From NCBI GenBank assembly GCA_027886175.1, contig JAJNNQ010000077.1, positions 558,001-622,000 on the forward strand: a DNA stretch of 64,000 nucleotides, written 5' to 3'. Positions 53,336 through 64,000 of the stretch are shown here, one piece after another. Within the stretch, counting starts at the first letter, position 1, and every line of letters begins with the position of its first letter. The translations under genes were made by a program, and so were the position numbers. This DNA comes from Phylloscopus collybita. Lineage: Eukaryota; Chordata; Aves; Passeriformes; Phylloscopidae. The notes under the pieces are model-generated. The model saw only the letters and a list, made by a program, of their open reading frames with translations, did not search any database and was not told the DNA's origin.

Positions 53336-53844
53336 AACCTGTCACTTCCCTCCTCACCCTGGGCAGGGAACAGAACACATAAGGAAAGGCTCGAGGGTAT
53401 GGGTAAGGGTGGGGAGAGTTCAATCACTGCTCACGGGCACCACACACTTGACTCAGGGACATCAACTGAATTTATTATCAAACAAATCAGAGCAAGAGAA
53501 TGAGAAGGAAAATAATTCCCACGAAAACATCTTCCCTCCACCTCTCCCGCCTTCCTCGGCTTCCCCTTATCCTGCATTCCCTCCTGCTCCCATCCAGAGG
53601 CACAGGGGATGGGGGTCACAGCCAGGTCAGGTCACTGCTTCCCCCTGGCAGACAGGAATCCTTGTCCTGCTCCAGCCCAGGGCTCCTCTCACGGGACACG
53701 GTCCCTCAGGAACAGGCGGCTCCAGCGGGGATCCCCAGGGGCTCGCAAGTCCCGCCAGGAGCCGCTTCCACGGCTCTGCAGGGGCTCCCCATGGGCTCGG
53801 GGCCTCTCTTCAGCATCCCCTGCTCCTGCCTGGGCTCCTGCCGG
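53290..53844. repeat. 44-bp perfect inverted repeat
   Basis: 53290-53333 and 53801-53844 are exact reverse complements (for example GGCCTCTCTTCAGCATCCCC at the start of the right arm), with a 467-bp spacer. Confidence 0.85.
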
Positions 53845-53949
53845 GGCTGCAGGTGGCTCCCTGCTCCATCCCGGCCTCAGCCACAGCTCCCAGCGCCCTC
53901 AGGTCCCGCTCCCCTCGAGCTCCCGGCGGTTCCGGGCAGCAGCGGTTCC

Positions 53950-54560
53950 TTGGCCTCCTGCCCGGGCCGGGCCCAGCGCCGGGGCCGCTCCTCAGCCGAG
54001 GTTTCCGAGAAATGGCGGAGTTGGGCGAAAGGAGCCAAGAGCGTGCCGTGTGCAGAGCCCGCCGCTCGCTGCGATTGGCTGGCTCTGCCGTCACTCCTGG
54101 CTCTTGCTGCTCGCTGATTGGGCAGAGCAGAGCGGGGAGAGCCCGCATCCCGCCCCCCAGCGCAGCTGAGGCGCCATTTTGGAGCGTCTGTGCGGGCCCG
54201 GGAGCGGCGGCGCCGGCCGGAGCCCGGTGAGGCGGCGGCGGAGCTCGGAGGCGGCCATGGCACAGCGCCCAGGCACGGGGCAGCCGCTTCTGTCCTACCC
54301 ACAGGAACCGGGATGAGCCAGCGCTGCTCTGGCACCGGCTCCTGCCCAGGCACCCGCGGGAAGGAGACCGCGGGCAGCCGCTCCCGCAGCGCCCTCAGGG
54401 CACGGGGAACACGGCGCGGACACGGCACAACCGAGCCACAGCCAGAGCCCCCTGCCGCCCCCTCCGCCCGCAGCCAGCCCCGAGCCCCGGCACAACCCAG
54501 CGCGGCTCCCACCTGCGCCGGGGCCGCCTCTGAGCTCCGCCGCCACCTCAGCGGTGGTGC
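53950..54560. promoter_or_regulatory. CpG island promoter, gene not assigned
   Basis: CpG-dense block with inverted CCAAT boxes: GATTGGCTGG (near 54075) and CTGATTGGGC (near 54114, equal to the MHC Y-box core). A GCCATTTTGG word (near 54171) and possible donor CCCGGTGAGG (near 54225) suggest a non-coding first exon on the plus strand. It may serve the class I gene region, the minus-strand ORF at 52982-53335, or both. Confidence 0.5.
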
Positions 54561-54569
54561 CCAGTCACC

Positions 54570-54840
54570 CCCTGGATGATCCCGGTCACTCCCAGGATGT
54601 TCCAAGTCGCTCCCAGTAGGATCCCAGTTGCCCCCAGTGATCTCAGTGGCTCCCAGTCATCCGCTGTATGGCCCCTTTCACTCTCAGTCACTCCCAGTAA
54701 GAGTCCAGCGTGGCCCCAGTCAGTTCCAGTATGAACCCAGTCACACCCTCTATGATACCATTTGCGCCCACTGTAGTCCCAGTTGCTCCCAGTGCAAGTC
54801 CAGTCACCCCCAGTATGATCCCAGTTACGGTTCCTGGGTA
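54570..54840. repeat. CCCAGTNNCTCCCAGTATGA-type minisatellite
   Basis: Degenerate units of about 22-26 bp containing TCCCAGT and GATCCCAGT. No gene. Confidence 0.75.
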
Positions 54841-54879
54841 TGGGGACCCCCCTACACCCCGCAGTCGGCACTGGGACCC

Positions 54880-55165
54880 CCTGCACCTCTTCCCGGCCAT
54901 CCCGGCCATCCCAGACCCCAGACCCGCCCTTTTCCTTCACCTTTGCATCCCCAGATCTCCCAAATTTCCGTGTCCCCCCAGTTCTCCACTCCCAGCGCTT
55001 TTAAGGGGGGTCCCAGGTGGTTCTCAGAGGGCTCCGGGGGGGTCGCAGCGGGGATCCAGAGGGATCCGGACGAATTCTCGGGAACGCCCCCGTCCCCTCC
55101 CCCACCGCGCGCTCCCTCGGTCTCCTTCGCTTCTCGCTTCTGCGAGACCGGGATCTGCCCGGCGA
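54880..55165 (+). repeat. Class I 5' flank segment also present in intron 1
   Basis: Homologous to 55900-56170. Shared words include TCTCCCANNTTCCGTGTCCC, GGTCGCAGCGGGGATCCA and GGGATCTGCC. The copy inside intron 1 stops just before the X2/Y promoter part. Confidence 0.65.
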
Positions 55166-55272
55166 CCGGTGACGTCACTGACATCTCGGGCTACCATTGG
55201 CGAGAACGAAATCCCGGCACCAATGGCGAGGCAGGAGGCGACTCTGGGGGCGGGGCCAGGGCTGGGGGCGCG
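55125..55272 (+). promoter_or_regulatory. MHC class I promoter with ISRE-like, X2 and Y elements
   Basis: In order: a GCTTCTCGCTTC interferon-response-like segment (near 55129), an X1-like GGCGACCGG, an X2 box TGACGTCA (55170-55177) and an inverted CCAAT ATTGG as Y box (55196-55200), about 19 bp apart. A CCAAT at 55220-55224 and a GGGGGCGGGGCC GC box follow. This is the arrangement bound by RFX, CREB/ATF and NF-Y with NLRC5 in class I genes. An out-of-frame ATG at 55223 lies within the putative leader and could lower translation if transcribed. Confidence 0.65.
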
Positions 55273-58200
55273 ATGGCTCCAGCGCTGGGACTGGGGCTGC
55301 TCTTGGGGCTCCTGGGGGACCCTGGGGGCACAGAGAAAGGTGAGTGGGACCCCCCCGAAACCGGGAGCCCCCTGAACTTCCATTTTCGGGCACCGGGAAT
55401 CCCCGAGACCTCCATTCCCGGGCACGGGAACCCCACTGAACCCCCAGTTTGGGTCCTGTGATCCTCCTCCGTCCCCGTCTTCAGCACCTGGATCCCGCTG
55501 TACCCCCTGCTCTGGCACTGGGACCCCCTGTACCTCCTTCCCCAGCATCGAGACCCCCTTGTACCCCCTTATGTGGCTCCGGGACCCTCCTGAGTCCCCA
55601 TTGCTTGGCAGGAAACCCCCCTGAGCCCCCTTTCCTGGGCACTGGGGCGCCCTTAAATCTCCATTTCCGAGCACCTGGACCCCCCTGTGCCCCCTGATCT
55701 GGCACCGAGACCCCCTGATCTCCCACTCCTGGACATCAGAATCCCTTTGAACCCCAAATCGCGGCACGGGAACCCCTTTGAAACCCCCTTTCCTGGGCCC
55801 TCGGACACCCTTGAATCTCCATTTCCGGGCACCGGGACCCCCCTACACCCCCGTCAGTTCTCTGGGACCCCCCTGCACCCCCTTTTCGGGCATCCCGCTT
55901 TTACCAGACCCCAGTCTCGCCGTTTTCCTCGACCTTTGAACCCCCCAGATCTCCCAGCTTCCCGTGTCCCCCTCGTTTTCCACTCCCGCCGCTTCCCCAA
56001 ACGGGGTCCCAGAGGGTCCCGGGGGTTTCAGGGGGGTCGCAGCGGGGATCCAATGGGATCCAGAGGAACTCCCTAGAATTCCCCTTTTCCCCGTCCCCTT
56101 CCCCACCGCGTTCCCTCCGTCACTTTCTCTTTCCCGTTGCCCAGGCTGCATCTCCGGGATCCGCCCGCCTCTCCCAGCCCCAGACCCCCCTTGCCCGTGA
56201 CCCAGGGACCCCCTGGACCCCCAGTCCTGCCTTTCCCAGCTCTCAGACCCCACTTCCCTCAACACCGGGGACCCCCGGACCCCCCTTTCATGGGCACAGG
56301 GACCCCCCAGATCCCCCATCCCGCCTCTCCCAGTCCCTTCCTTGAACCTTGGACCCTTCCCGGCTCTCCTGGTTCCGCTTCCTGACCCTTGGACACCCCG
56401 AGACCCCCCCAATCTCTGCATCCCTCCAGTTCTTCACCCTCTGCATGGGAGGTCCCAGTGGTTCCAGGAGGGTCCCCGGGGCGTTGTGGAGGATCCCAGG
56501 GGGGACTCTGGGCCCTGGGACCCTCTGAATTTCCAGTCCTGGAGACCTGGACCCCGCTGCACCCCCTTTCCTGTCCATTCCACCTCTCCCACCCCTGGAA
56601 ACCCTTTCCTTGGCCCTGGGATCCCCAAACCCCTTCCCAGCTCTCCCAGTTTCCCCTTTCATTGATCCAGGACCTCCTCAAGCCCCCCAAATCTCCGTGT
56701 CCCCCCAGTTCTCCACTCCCTGCATTACCTGAGTGTGGCTGTGTCAGAGCCCAGCCCGGGGCTCCCCCAGTACACGTCCATTGGGTTCGTGGATGGGATC
56801 CCCTTCAGACGCTACGACAGCGAGCGGGGCCGGACGGAGCCGCTGACGCAGTGGATGAAGGATGGAGCTGATCCGGGATATTGGGATAGGAGCACCCAGA
56901 TCAATCTGAGGAACCAGCACGTGTATGCTGTGGGCCTGGAGACGCTGCGGGACCGGTACAACCAGAGCAGGGGTGAGTGGGGGGATCTGTGGGGCTGGGA
57001 TGGGATCTGTGGGGTTGGGATGGGATCTGTGGGGCCAATTTGGGATCTATGGTTTTGGGACACAGATTCATGGGGCTGGGATGGGAACTGTGGGGCTGGG
57101 ATGGGAACTGTGGGGCTGGGATGGGAACTGTGGGGCCATTTTGGGATCCATGGGGTTGGGATGTGCATCCATGGGCTCCAAGGGGCTGGGATGAGGCTCT
57201 GTGGGTCTCCATCAGACTCTGGAGCTCCATAAGGCTGGAGTGGGGCTCTGTGGGGCTGGGACACAATTCCATGGGGCTCTGTGGGTACAATCCCCCCAGG
57301 TCTCCACACATTGTTGCGAGTTGCCGGCTGTGAGCTCCTGTCTGACGGGAGCGTCCGTGGATCCGATCGGTTTGGCTACGACGGGCGGGATTTCATCTCC
57401 TTTGAGCTGGGATCTGGGAGATTCCTGGCTGCCGACGGCGCTGCTGAGATCACCAGGAGGCGCTGGGAACATGAAGGGATCGTGGCTGAGAGGATGATGA
57501 ATTACCTGAAGCACGAGTGCCCTGAATTGCTCCAGAAATACATTGGATACGGGCAGAAGGAGCTGGAGCGCAAAGGTGGGTGGGAATTTGGGATTTGGGA
57601 ATGGAGGATTGGAGAACATGGTAAATCCTCTTGGAATTCCATGGGCAGATCTCACCCTCATCCCATTCCCATGGAATTCCATGGGTGCATCTCACCACTA
57701 TCCCATTCCAGAGCCCCCTGATGTCCACGTGTCCGGAAAAGAGGAACACGGGACGCTGATCTTGTCCTGCCACGCGTACGGATTCTACCCCAGAACCATC
57801 ACAGTCAGCTGGATGAAGGGGGATGAAATCTGGGATCAGGAGACGGAGTGGGGCGGGGTCGTTCCCAACAGCGATGGCACCTTCCACACCTGGGCCAGGA
57901 TCGAGGCGCTGCCGGAGGAGCGGGAGCAGTACCGGTGCAGGGTGGAGCATCCCGGAATGCTGGAGCCCAGGATCTTCGCTTGGGGTGAGGCTGGGAATGT
58001 GGGAATTGGGAATTGGGAATTCCCAAATGGGGATTCCCCTTCCTCACTATCCTGCGTTTCCCAGAGCTGACACCTGGCAGGAATCTCACCGTGGTGGTTG
58101 CTGTGTCTGTCATCGCTGCCATCCTCATCCTCATCGCCCTCATTGGATTCATTGTCTGGAAGCGCCAATCCGGTAACACACGGGATGGGGTCGGGAAGGA

Positions 58201-59024
58201 GCAGGGATCCACCCAGCACCGTTCCAGGAATCCTGTGCCACTGACGCTGATCCCACTGTTCTTCCACAGGGAGGAGGGACAGGGATGTATACAACAGGGC
58301 AGCCGGTGAGTTCCAGTGGCGGATCCAGCTCTGGATCCCCTCTGAGTGGATCCCAGGATGGATCCTGGGGTTAATCCCAGTGTGTGATCTGTGCTGGAAT
58401 CTCATGGATCTTCTCTTTCTGCAGGAAGAGATGTGGGAACCAATGGCTCGACCACAGGTACGGAGCGGGATCAGGGTGGAATTCCAGAGGGAGATCAGGG
58501 CAGGATGAACAGACTGGGATCAGGGAGGGATTCTGGAGAGGGATCAGGTGGGTGGATGGAGCAGGATTGTTGCAAGATGGATGGAGAAGGATCAGGGCTG
58601 GATTCCAGACAAGAAGCAGGTGGGATGGAATGGGACAGAATGGAGCCAGGAGGGGTGGGGCGGGATCACGTGGGATTCTGGATCAAGGCAGGATTCCAGT
58701 GTGGGATTTGTTGGGATGGATGGAGCAGGATTGGGGCAGGATGGATGGAATGGGATCACATGGAATGGATGGAGCAGGATTGGTGCAGGACAGATGGAGC
58801 AGGATCAGGCTGGGATTCCAGGGAGGGACTGGGACAGGGTGGATGGGGTGGGATCAAGTGGCATGGATGGAGCACGACTGGACAGGATTGGGATGGGATC
58901 AAGTGGGATTCCGGAGCAGCTCCCGCTCTCCATGGGCTTCACAGCCAGGTCCATCCTGTGGGATGGGGACAGGGACAGGGTGACACCGTGACCCTCTCTC
59001 ATCCTGGCAGGAATCACCACCTGA
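55273..59024 (+). CDS. MHC class I alpha chain, complete eight-exon gene
   Basis: Presents peptides to CD8 T cells at the cell surface with beta-2-microglobulin. Exons: 55273-55339 (leader), 56709-56972 (alpha-1), 57300-57575 (alpha-2), 57712-57984 (alpha-3), 58065-58172 (membrane), 58270-58305, 58425-58457 and 59011-59024 (tail). All introns are GT-AG in phase 1. The sum is 1071 nt, 356 residues. Alpha-1 begins VLHSLHYLSVAV and ends with glycosylation site YNQSRG. Alpha-2 keeps both cysteines (GCELL, HECPELL), YDGRDFISF and LLQKYIGYG. Alpha-3 has the Ig pair CHAYGFYP...YRCRVEH. The membrane span is followed by KRQ and a tail tyrosine (DVYNRAA). The frame is intact. Whether it is classical or non-classical cannot be told from one allele. 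Confidence 0.95.
55340..56708 (+). repeat. Class I intron 1 with duplicated pieces and minisatellite
   Basis: A GGACCCCCCTGANCCCCCAT-type repeat fills 55360-55860. Then comes the 5'-flank duplicate (55900-56170), and further partial copies of the exon 2 acceptor region precede the real acceptor at 56708. Confidence 0.65.
56975..57290 (+). repeat. Intron 2 minisatellite
   Basis: Units of TGGGGCTGGGATGGGAACTG (20 bp) and variants nearly fill the intron between alpha-1 and alpha-2. Confidence 0.85.
58458..59010 (+). repeat. Intron 7 degenerate repeat
   Basis: GGATGGATGGAGCAGGATTG and related words repeat imperfectly. The plus-strand ORFs that cross it are chance products. Confidence 0.7.
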
Positions 59025-59529
59025 GCAATCCATGGAGCTGGATCCAGTCCCTTTCCTCTTCCCAGGAAAGCTGAGGGCAGCCAGCAGAGCTCATCCCGCT
59101 GCTCCCACCCACCCCACAGCTCTTGCTAATGGATCAATTTCTTGTTTCCAATGTATTGGAAAAGATATTCCCAATGCTTTAGGTCTGGTGGTAAATTATC
59201 CTGCTTTGGGCAGTAAGTCCTGCTTGCGGTGATGAATCTGGGTTCCCTCCTGCAGTGTCCAGCAGTTTCTCTCTGGGAGAAGGGAATGGGAGTGGGGACA
59301 ATGGGGACAGGGATGGGGACACTGGGAGCAGGGATGGGGATGCATGAATGGGAATGGAGACACACCAGGAGCAGGCTGGGGACACCAGGAGGAGGTTGGG
59401 GACTTGCCAGCCATGCTCGGCTCCATCCCTTGGGATTCATTTCCCACTCCATGTCCCATGTCCAGGGTGTCCCCAGGAGAGGTTTGGCTGTGTCGGGCTC
59501 CTGGAGGGGCAGTGGGATGGGGGAGGGGT
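59025..59529 (+). other. Class I 3' flank
   Basis: Untranslated sequence and a GGGGACANTGGGAGCAGGGAT minisatellite (59285-59400). A clear AATAAA is not seen before 59530, so the polyadenylation site is unresolved. Confidence 0.45.
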
Positions 59530-59942
59530 TGATAGTATAGGGTTAAAATGATTTCTGTAGAACTGCCAGCAGGTAACTAGGGGTGGTGGTGGTTAGGAAG
59601 GGAAAGGCCCGGGCTTGCTGGTCAACAGGGCCTTGAGAATAGAACGTTAGCTTTGCTGTAGTTGCCATAGCTAAGGCCATTGTTTTAACTAAATCAAGTA
59701 TGACTTTGGTTGGGGAATCGAATATGATCACTGTTTGGGTAAAATACAAGAAATTTTGCTTAGGAACAATCCAGGGTAACCAATCAATTTGTAGCTGTGT
59801 GGCAGAGGGGTATAAAATGTGTGTGTTGTGAATCACTGTCGGAGTCAGATTTGGGTTTGTCTGTGTACCCCGGCTCCCGGAGCTCCTCAATAAAAGCACC
59901 TGCATATAATCATTCCCTGATTATGAGTTTCCAACGCTAACA
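59530..59942 (+). mobile_element. Solo LTR
   Basis: Starts TGATAGTATAGGG and ends CCAACGCTAACA. It contains a TATA box GGTATAAAATG (about 59809) and the polyadenylation signal AATAAAAG (59890) at LTR-like spacing. No internal retroviral sequence is attached on either side. It may supply a polyadenylation site to the class I gene upstream. Confidence 0.65.
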
Positions 59943-60520
59943 CCTCCAGGGGGATATTTTCTGCTGATGGGCAATTAAGGCTCACCAAGGACACAACACA
60001 TTCCATGATCCCATTGTGAGATCATTCACGAAGTGAGGGGGGAGCCAACCATTCCTACCTGGATAGAAACTGAGACATAGGAACACGAGGTATCTGGTTT
60101 CACCAGAGGAAGACCAGAGCCCTCTTCACCATCACTGGGCCCTTTTCTCTCAGGATCATCTCTACTCCAATAACACCACATCTGCCACTCCAGGAGGACT
60201 CACTTTTGGACTGCATCCAACACCCTGACCAACAGGGTGTCAGGCTGTAGCTCTGACTCTGTCAGGGTTTCTAATATAGTTGTTTCTTTGCGTGTTTGGT
60301 TTTTTTTTGTGTGTTTTTTTTTTTTTGTTTGTTTGTTTTTTTTACTACTACATTTGTATTGTTAATATTCTTAGTAAGGAACTTTTATTCCTATTCCCAA
60401 ATCTTTGCCTGAAAGCCCTTAATTGCAAAATTATAATTTGGAGGGGGGGAGGGGTTTACATTCTCCATTCCAAGGGAAACTCCACCTTTCCCTGGCAGAT
60501 ACCTCTCTTTCCAAACAAAG
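59943..60520 (+). mobile_element. LTR, copy 2 of the shared family
   Basis: Same text as 35720-36260 from CCTCCAGGGGGATATTTTCT onwards. The 5' part present near 35560-35720 is missing, cut where the solo LTR ends. Confidence 0.55.
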
Positions 60521-62699
60521 ACAGTTTATTAGAAGCTCTTTGAAATATTTCTCCATAACTCAAAGAAAAAAGATTCCAAGTGAACTGCACCAGACCAGAG
60601 GGAAATCAAGACACAGCCATGGTTTTTCAGGACTTGCTTGATCTTAATGAGCCCTATGGTGCATTCGGTGCTGAGCCCTTGAACCTCAGGGCCTGAGAGG
60701 AGATTGCACAAACCTTTCCATGAGTCAGAGTCAGAAGAAAACTCCAGGCATTAATGGGTCCCACTAAGGTCCATCCCCACAACAGGCTCCTCATGGACTC
60801 CTTGGAGGAGAGAATTGGAGGCCAGGATTGCACAAAAACCTATCAGAGACTCAGTGTGGGAAGGAAATTCCAAAGTACCTTAAAAACCCTGAGTATCTCA
60901 AAGTATTACTGAACCGCACTGAGTGTCAGTGCAAAGCTCTCAAGGGACTCATTAAAGTAGATAATTGGAGGCCAGGATGGCACAAAAACTTTTCAGAGAC
61001 TCAGTGACAAAAAAAAAAGTTCTGTAAGAAACTTTGAGTACCTTGAAGTATTAATGAGCCCCACTGAGTGTTTTTACTGACTGAGAATCCCAAGGGACTT
61101 GTTAAAGTAGATAATTGGGGCCAGGATTGCACAATCTTTCTCACAGAGTCAGATTTAAAAGGGAAACACCACGAACCTTCAAATAACTGAAGTACCTTAA
61201 AGTATTAATGAGCCCCACTGAGTGTTTTTACTGACTAAGAATCCCAAGGGACTTGTTAAAGTAGATAATTGGGGCCAGGATTGCACAATCTTTCTCACAG
61301 AGTCAGATTTAAAAGGGAAACACCAGGAACCTTCAAATAACTGAAGTACCTTGAAGCATTAATGAGCCCCACTGAGTGTTGTTACTGACAATACCTCTCA
61401 AGGGACTAATTAAAGCAGATAATTGGAGGCCATGATTGCAGAAACCTCTCAGAAACTCCAAGGCAAAAGCCAAACCCAAAGTCCTTTCAAGAACCTGCAG
61501 TGCCTGGGAGCATTCAGGAGCCCCCCAGGGCCATTCCTGACCAGGGCTCCCCAGGGATCCCTTCCAGCACATCCTTGAGGCCACTGGGCTGTCAGGGGGA
61601 TGCTGAGGGCAGGACAAGGGGCTGACAGTGCCCAGCCTTGCTGGGGTTGTGCCAGGAGGCCCCAGGGCCTCAGGACAAGGTGTCTCCTCCCAGCCCTTGG
61701 TGGCACAGACCCTGCTGTGCCCCAGGCCACCAAGACTTGGCTTCTCTTTGTCCCCTCCTGTCCTCACTGCCTGCAGTTCTCTGCTCTGCCTGGGGACTGC
61801 GGACACTTTCTCTGTCCTGTCCCTCACTGGGACCCATTAAAACTTGCAGAAACTTTGGAGTTGGATTCTGACTTGGAGTTCTTGAGAGGTTTCTTCATCT
61901 CCCTCTCAGGAACTGATGTTCAGGGCCTCAGCACCAGCCCCAAGAGGGTCATTAAAGTCCTTGTGCTGTGTCTGTGCTGCTGAGCTGGGCTGAGCTCCTG
62001 GCACAGAGGCAGCTCCTGGCAACCAAGAAGAGCTTCAAAAGACATTTCTCCTGATGAGCAACTCTTTTCCCAGCCCAGCAGAGCTCACTCACAGCTCACT
62101 GGAGGAGAAATCCTCACAGCCTTGGGAACAGTCACTCTCTGGCTGAGGGAAGATAAGCTGCAGTTCCTGCAGGGATCTCCTGAAGCTGCCACATCCCACA
62201 GTTCTGAGGCCCTTCCAGGAGCACTCTCAGAGCTGCTGCAGGGCAGGGATGTGGCCCTGGGGCAGGGCTGGGTTTCCCTGCTGCAGCAGCCCAGGCACAG
62301 CACAGGGCAGCTCCCTGTGCCAGGATCTGCTGCAGGGCTGAGCAGCCAGGGCTGCAGCCAGGGCTGCCCAGGGCTGTCCTGCAGAGCAGGCTCCTGCAGC
62401 CCAGGGCTCTGTGCTGCCCCAGGGACTCTGCTGCCTGCCAGGGACAGCTCTCAGCCGGCCCTGGGAGCTGCTCCCAGTGCTGGGGAGAAGCTGTGGGGGG
62501 AAGGAGCCACCCTGAGCAGGGCAGGTGCTGCTGCTGAGAGGTGCTGTGTGGGGCAAGGCTGCTCCCAGCTCCACACCAGCCTGGGCACAGCTCTGGAGGA
62601 CACTTCCTAAAATAAGGTGAGCCTGGGATTGCTGTAAAGATCAGGAGCTTTCCTGAGAGTGTTTTCAATTTCCTGCTTAGAGAAGTATGGGAGAGTTGG

Positions 62700-63000
62700 A
62701 GTGATGACAAATGGATTTTTGCTTTTCATACATTTTTCATATATTCATAGCTCTGTTAACTACTACTATGTAGTTATAAAACTATAATTTTTAATTTACT
62801 CCATTCAACTACTTTTGCAAATACTTATTATAGTATGTATATATATTCTAGTATATATATATGTACATATACTTATAGTAAATATATGTACATATACTAT
62901 AGTATATATTGTATAGTATTGTATAGTATACATATATATACTTATATACTTATAGTATACATATACTTATTTAAGTATATTTCTTATTTAATTCTAGCAT
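62700..63000. repeat. TA-rich microsatellite
   Basis: TATATATATGTACATATACT-type sequence with no coding potential. Confidence 0.8.
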
Positions 63001-63059
63001 GTTTCCTACCCTTTCTTTTACATTTTAGAACAATAAGCTGATCTTCTAATTATATTCCT

Positions 63060-63400
63060 GAACTAATGTGTAGTTTTATTATCAGGAAGGGGACCTACAA
63101 GAAGAAAAATTTGGTTTTTCAACCAGAGTTTGAGCAGTCATAAAGAAAAGTGGGGCAAAGAAGCCCTTGGACCAACTCCAATTGGTTGACCCAGAGATGT
63201 GTAACAGGGGGAACTGAATCTCCTATTGGATGTACCTGTTAAATATCCTAATTAATCAACCTCAATAAACTGTTGAAATCAGGGGCTGGGTGTGCCCCAT
63301 CCCCACTGGGACACCTGGAATCTTCCAATAATAGTCTGGTTTTCACTTTACTGTACTCATGTTGTTGCAAGTGTTATTTTTTTTTTTCTCTTTTCATTAC
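63060..63400 (+). mobile_element. Possible LTR fragment
   Basis: CCTCAATAAACTGTTGAAATC near 63262 and a following TTTTCACTTTACTGTACTC recall the R/U5 part of an avian LTR. Low confidence because no paired end is seen. Confidence 0.3.
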
Positions 63401-63429
63401 AGGTAACAGGAGGATGAGAGCAGCAGAAC

Positions 63430-63500
63430 AGGAATTGCAACCACAGAAACACAGAACATTCTGGGTTGAAAAGGACACTCAGGATCATCAAAGGAATGTT
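63430..63500 (-). mobile_element. CR1 3' end fragment
   Basis: ACAGAACATTCTGGGTTGAA followed by AAGGACACTCAGGATCATCA matches the common antisense form of CR1 3' ends in birds. Confidence 0.5.
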
Positions 63501-63740
63501 GGAACATTTACAGAGACTCCAGCACTGTAACTTTGGGTGGTCAGTCTCTCTGCTGGGAGGCTCCTAGAGGGCCTTCAGCTCCTCCTCAGCCCTGGACAGC
63601 AGCAGCAGCAGCATCACCTTAGCAGGGCCCAGCAGGGCTCTCCTGAGCTGCCCTTGCCCAGCTGCAGACAGAGCCTGCCCCAGCCAGGGCCCTGCAGACA
63701 GGCAGGTTTCTGTAGGGCCGGGCCCAGGGCACAGAGGCTG

Positions 63741-64000
63741 GGATGGGCTCTGTCAGCGCTGGCAGGGACAAGGCTCCTCTCAGCAGGGAAATGTCCAGGC
63801 CCAGGGAGATGCTGAGGGAAGGAGAGGGGGCTGAAGAGAGCAGTGCTGGGGGCAGGAGGGCACTGTGGGTGTGTGGGAGGTGCCGTGCACAGCTGGGCAC
63901 GGGAACACTGTCCTGAGTGCCCGGCTGTCTCTGCCCTGCCCTCCCAGGCACAGCCCCACCACATCTTCTCTGGGTTCTGCACTGCCCTGAGATTGTCCCT
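63741..64000. other. GC-rich end of window, no gene seen
   Basis: Several short ORFs on both strands but no supported feature. The block resembles sequence upstream of the olfactory receptor. Confidence 0.4.

Larger units (their letters stand above)
60540..63740. repeat. Second copy of the olfactory-receptor-upstream block
   Basis: Parallels 36290-38540, including the TATTAATGAGCCCCACTGAG tandem units (60880-61400) and the GC-rich segment at 61590-61980. Extra material occurs at 62230-63500. By position a second olfactory receptor would be expected beyond 64000, but none is visible in the window. Confidence 0.65.

Noticed and set aside
53409..54230. 273-codon plus-strand ORF through the CpG island
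   Set aside because: It crosses an inverted repeat and a promoter-like block, and has low-complexity Pro/Arg/Ala content without domain features.
54000..59024. MHC class II beta gene
   Set aside because: The domain order leader, alpha-1, alpha-2, Ig domain and membrane, and the residues seen, are class I. No class II beta-1 domain is present.

Overview
The window looks like nuclear DNA of a bird, most likely a passerine, from an MHC-linked region of the kind found on a gene-dense microchromosome. The evidence is a complete avian-type MHC class I gene, an OR14-like olfactory receptor, CR1 LINE pieces, avian-type endogenous retroviruses (ERVs) and very dense minisatellites. MHC and olfactory receptor genes are also linked on chicken chromosome 16. 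The species cannot be named from the sequence.

Layout. 1-3600: an internally deleted ERV on the minus strand, lying against an integrase fragment of a second ERV. 3613-25860: a tandem array of an unrecognised gene family on the plus strand. Two copies look complete (copy 1, 9040-12717; copy 2, 17101-23301) and two are only tails (copy 0, 3613-4980; copy 3, about 24900-25860). Between copies lie a minus-strand terminal exon of another unrecognised gene (5045-5286 and 13702-13936), clusters of CTCF-like motifs, 10-12 bp minisatellites, an AT-rich block and a CpG-island promoter. 26370-41910: CR1 pieces, duplicated blocks, minisatellites, LTRs and the olfactory receptor (39481-40431). 41911-50402: an 8.5 kb minus-strand ERV with two LTRs, an open env and an open RNase H-integrase. 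50405-54560: minisatellite, an LTR, a small unrecognised minus-strand ORF and a CpG island. 55150-59024: the MHC class I gene with a class-I-type X2/Y promoter. 59530-64000: a solo LTR, then a second copy of the block found upstream of the olfactory receptor.

The most interesting item is the unrecognised family. Each complete copy starts with a 12-codon exon encoding a likely N-myristoylation signal (MGSGGSK in copy 1). A run of nearly identical exon-intron units follows: 7 in copy 1 and 18 in copy 2. Each unit carries a phase-0 exon of 63, 69 or 75 nt encoding a short amphipathic helix, and most introns carry the same inverted repeat shortly before the 3' splice site. A 26-nt exon then joins a long last exon with an RS-like start (RERKRSQSPKS) and about 41 seven-residue repeats (consensus DSGPKSG) in copy 1. 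The 26-nt exon supplies exactly the phase the last exon needs in both copies. The two promoters share an RFX-type X-box, CCAAT boxes, GC boxes and three CRE/X2-like sites. This suggests, but does not prove, regulation related to that of MHC genes.

All calls come from reading sequence and translations. No alignment, database search or expression evidence was available.
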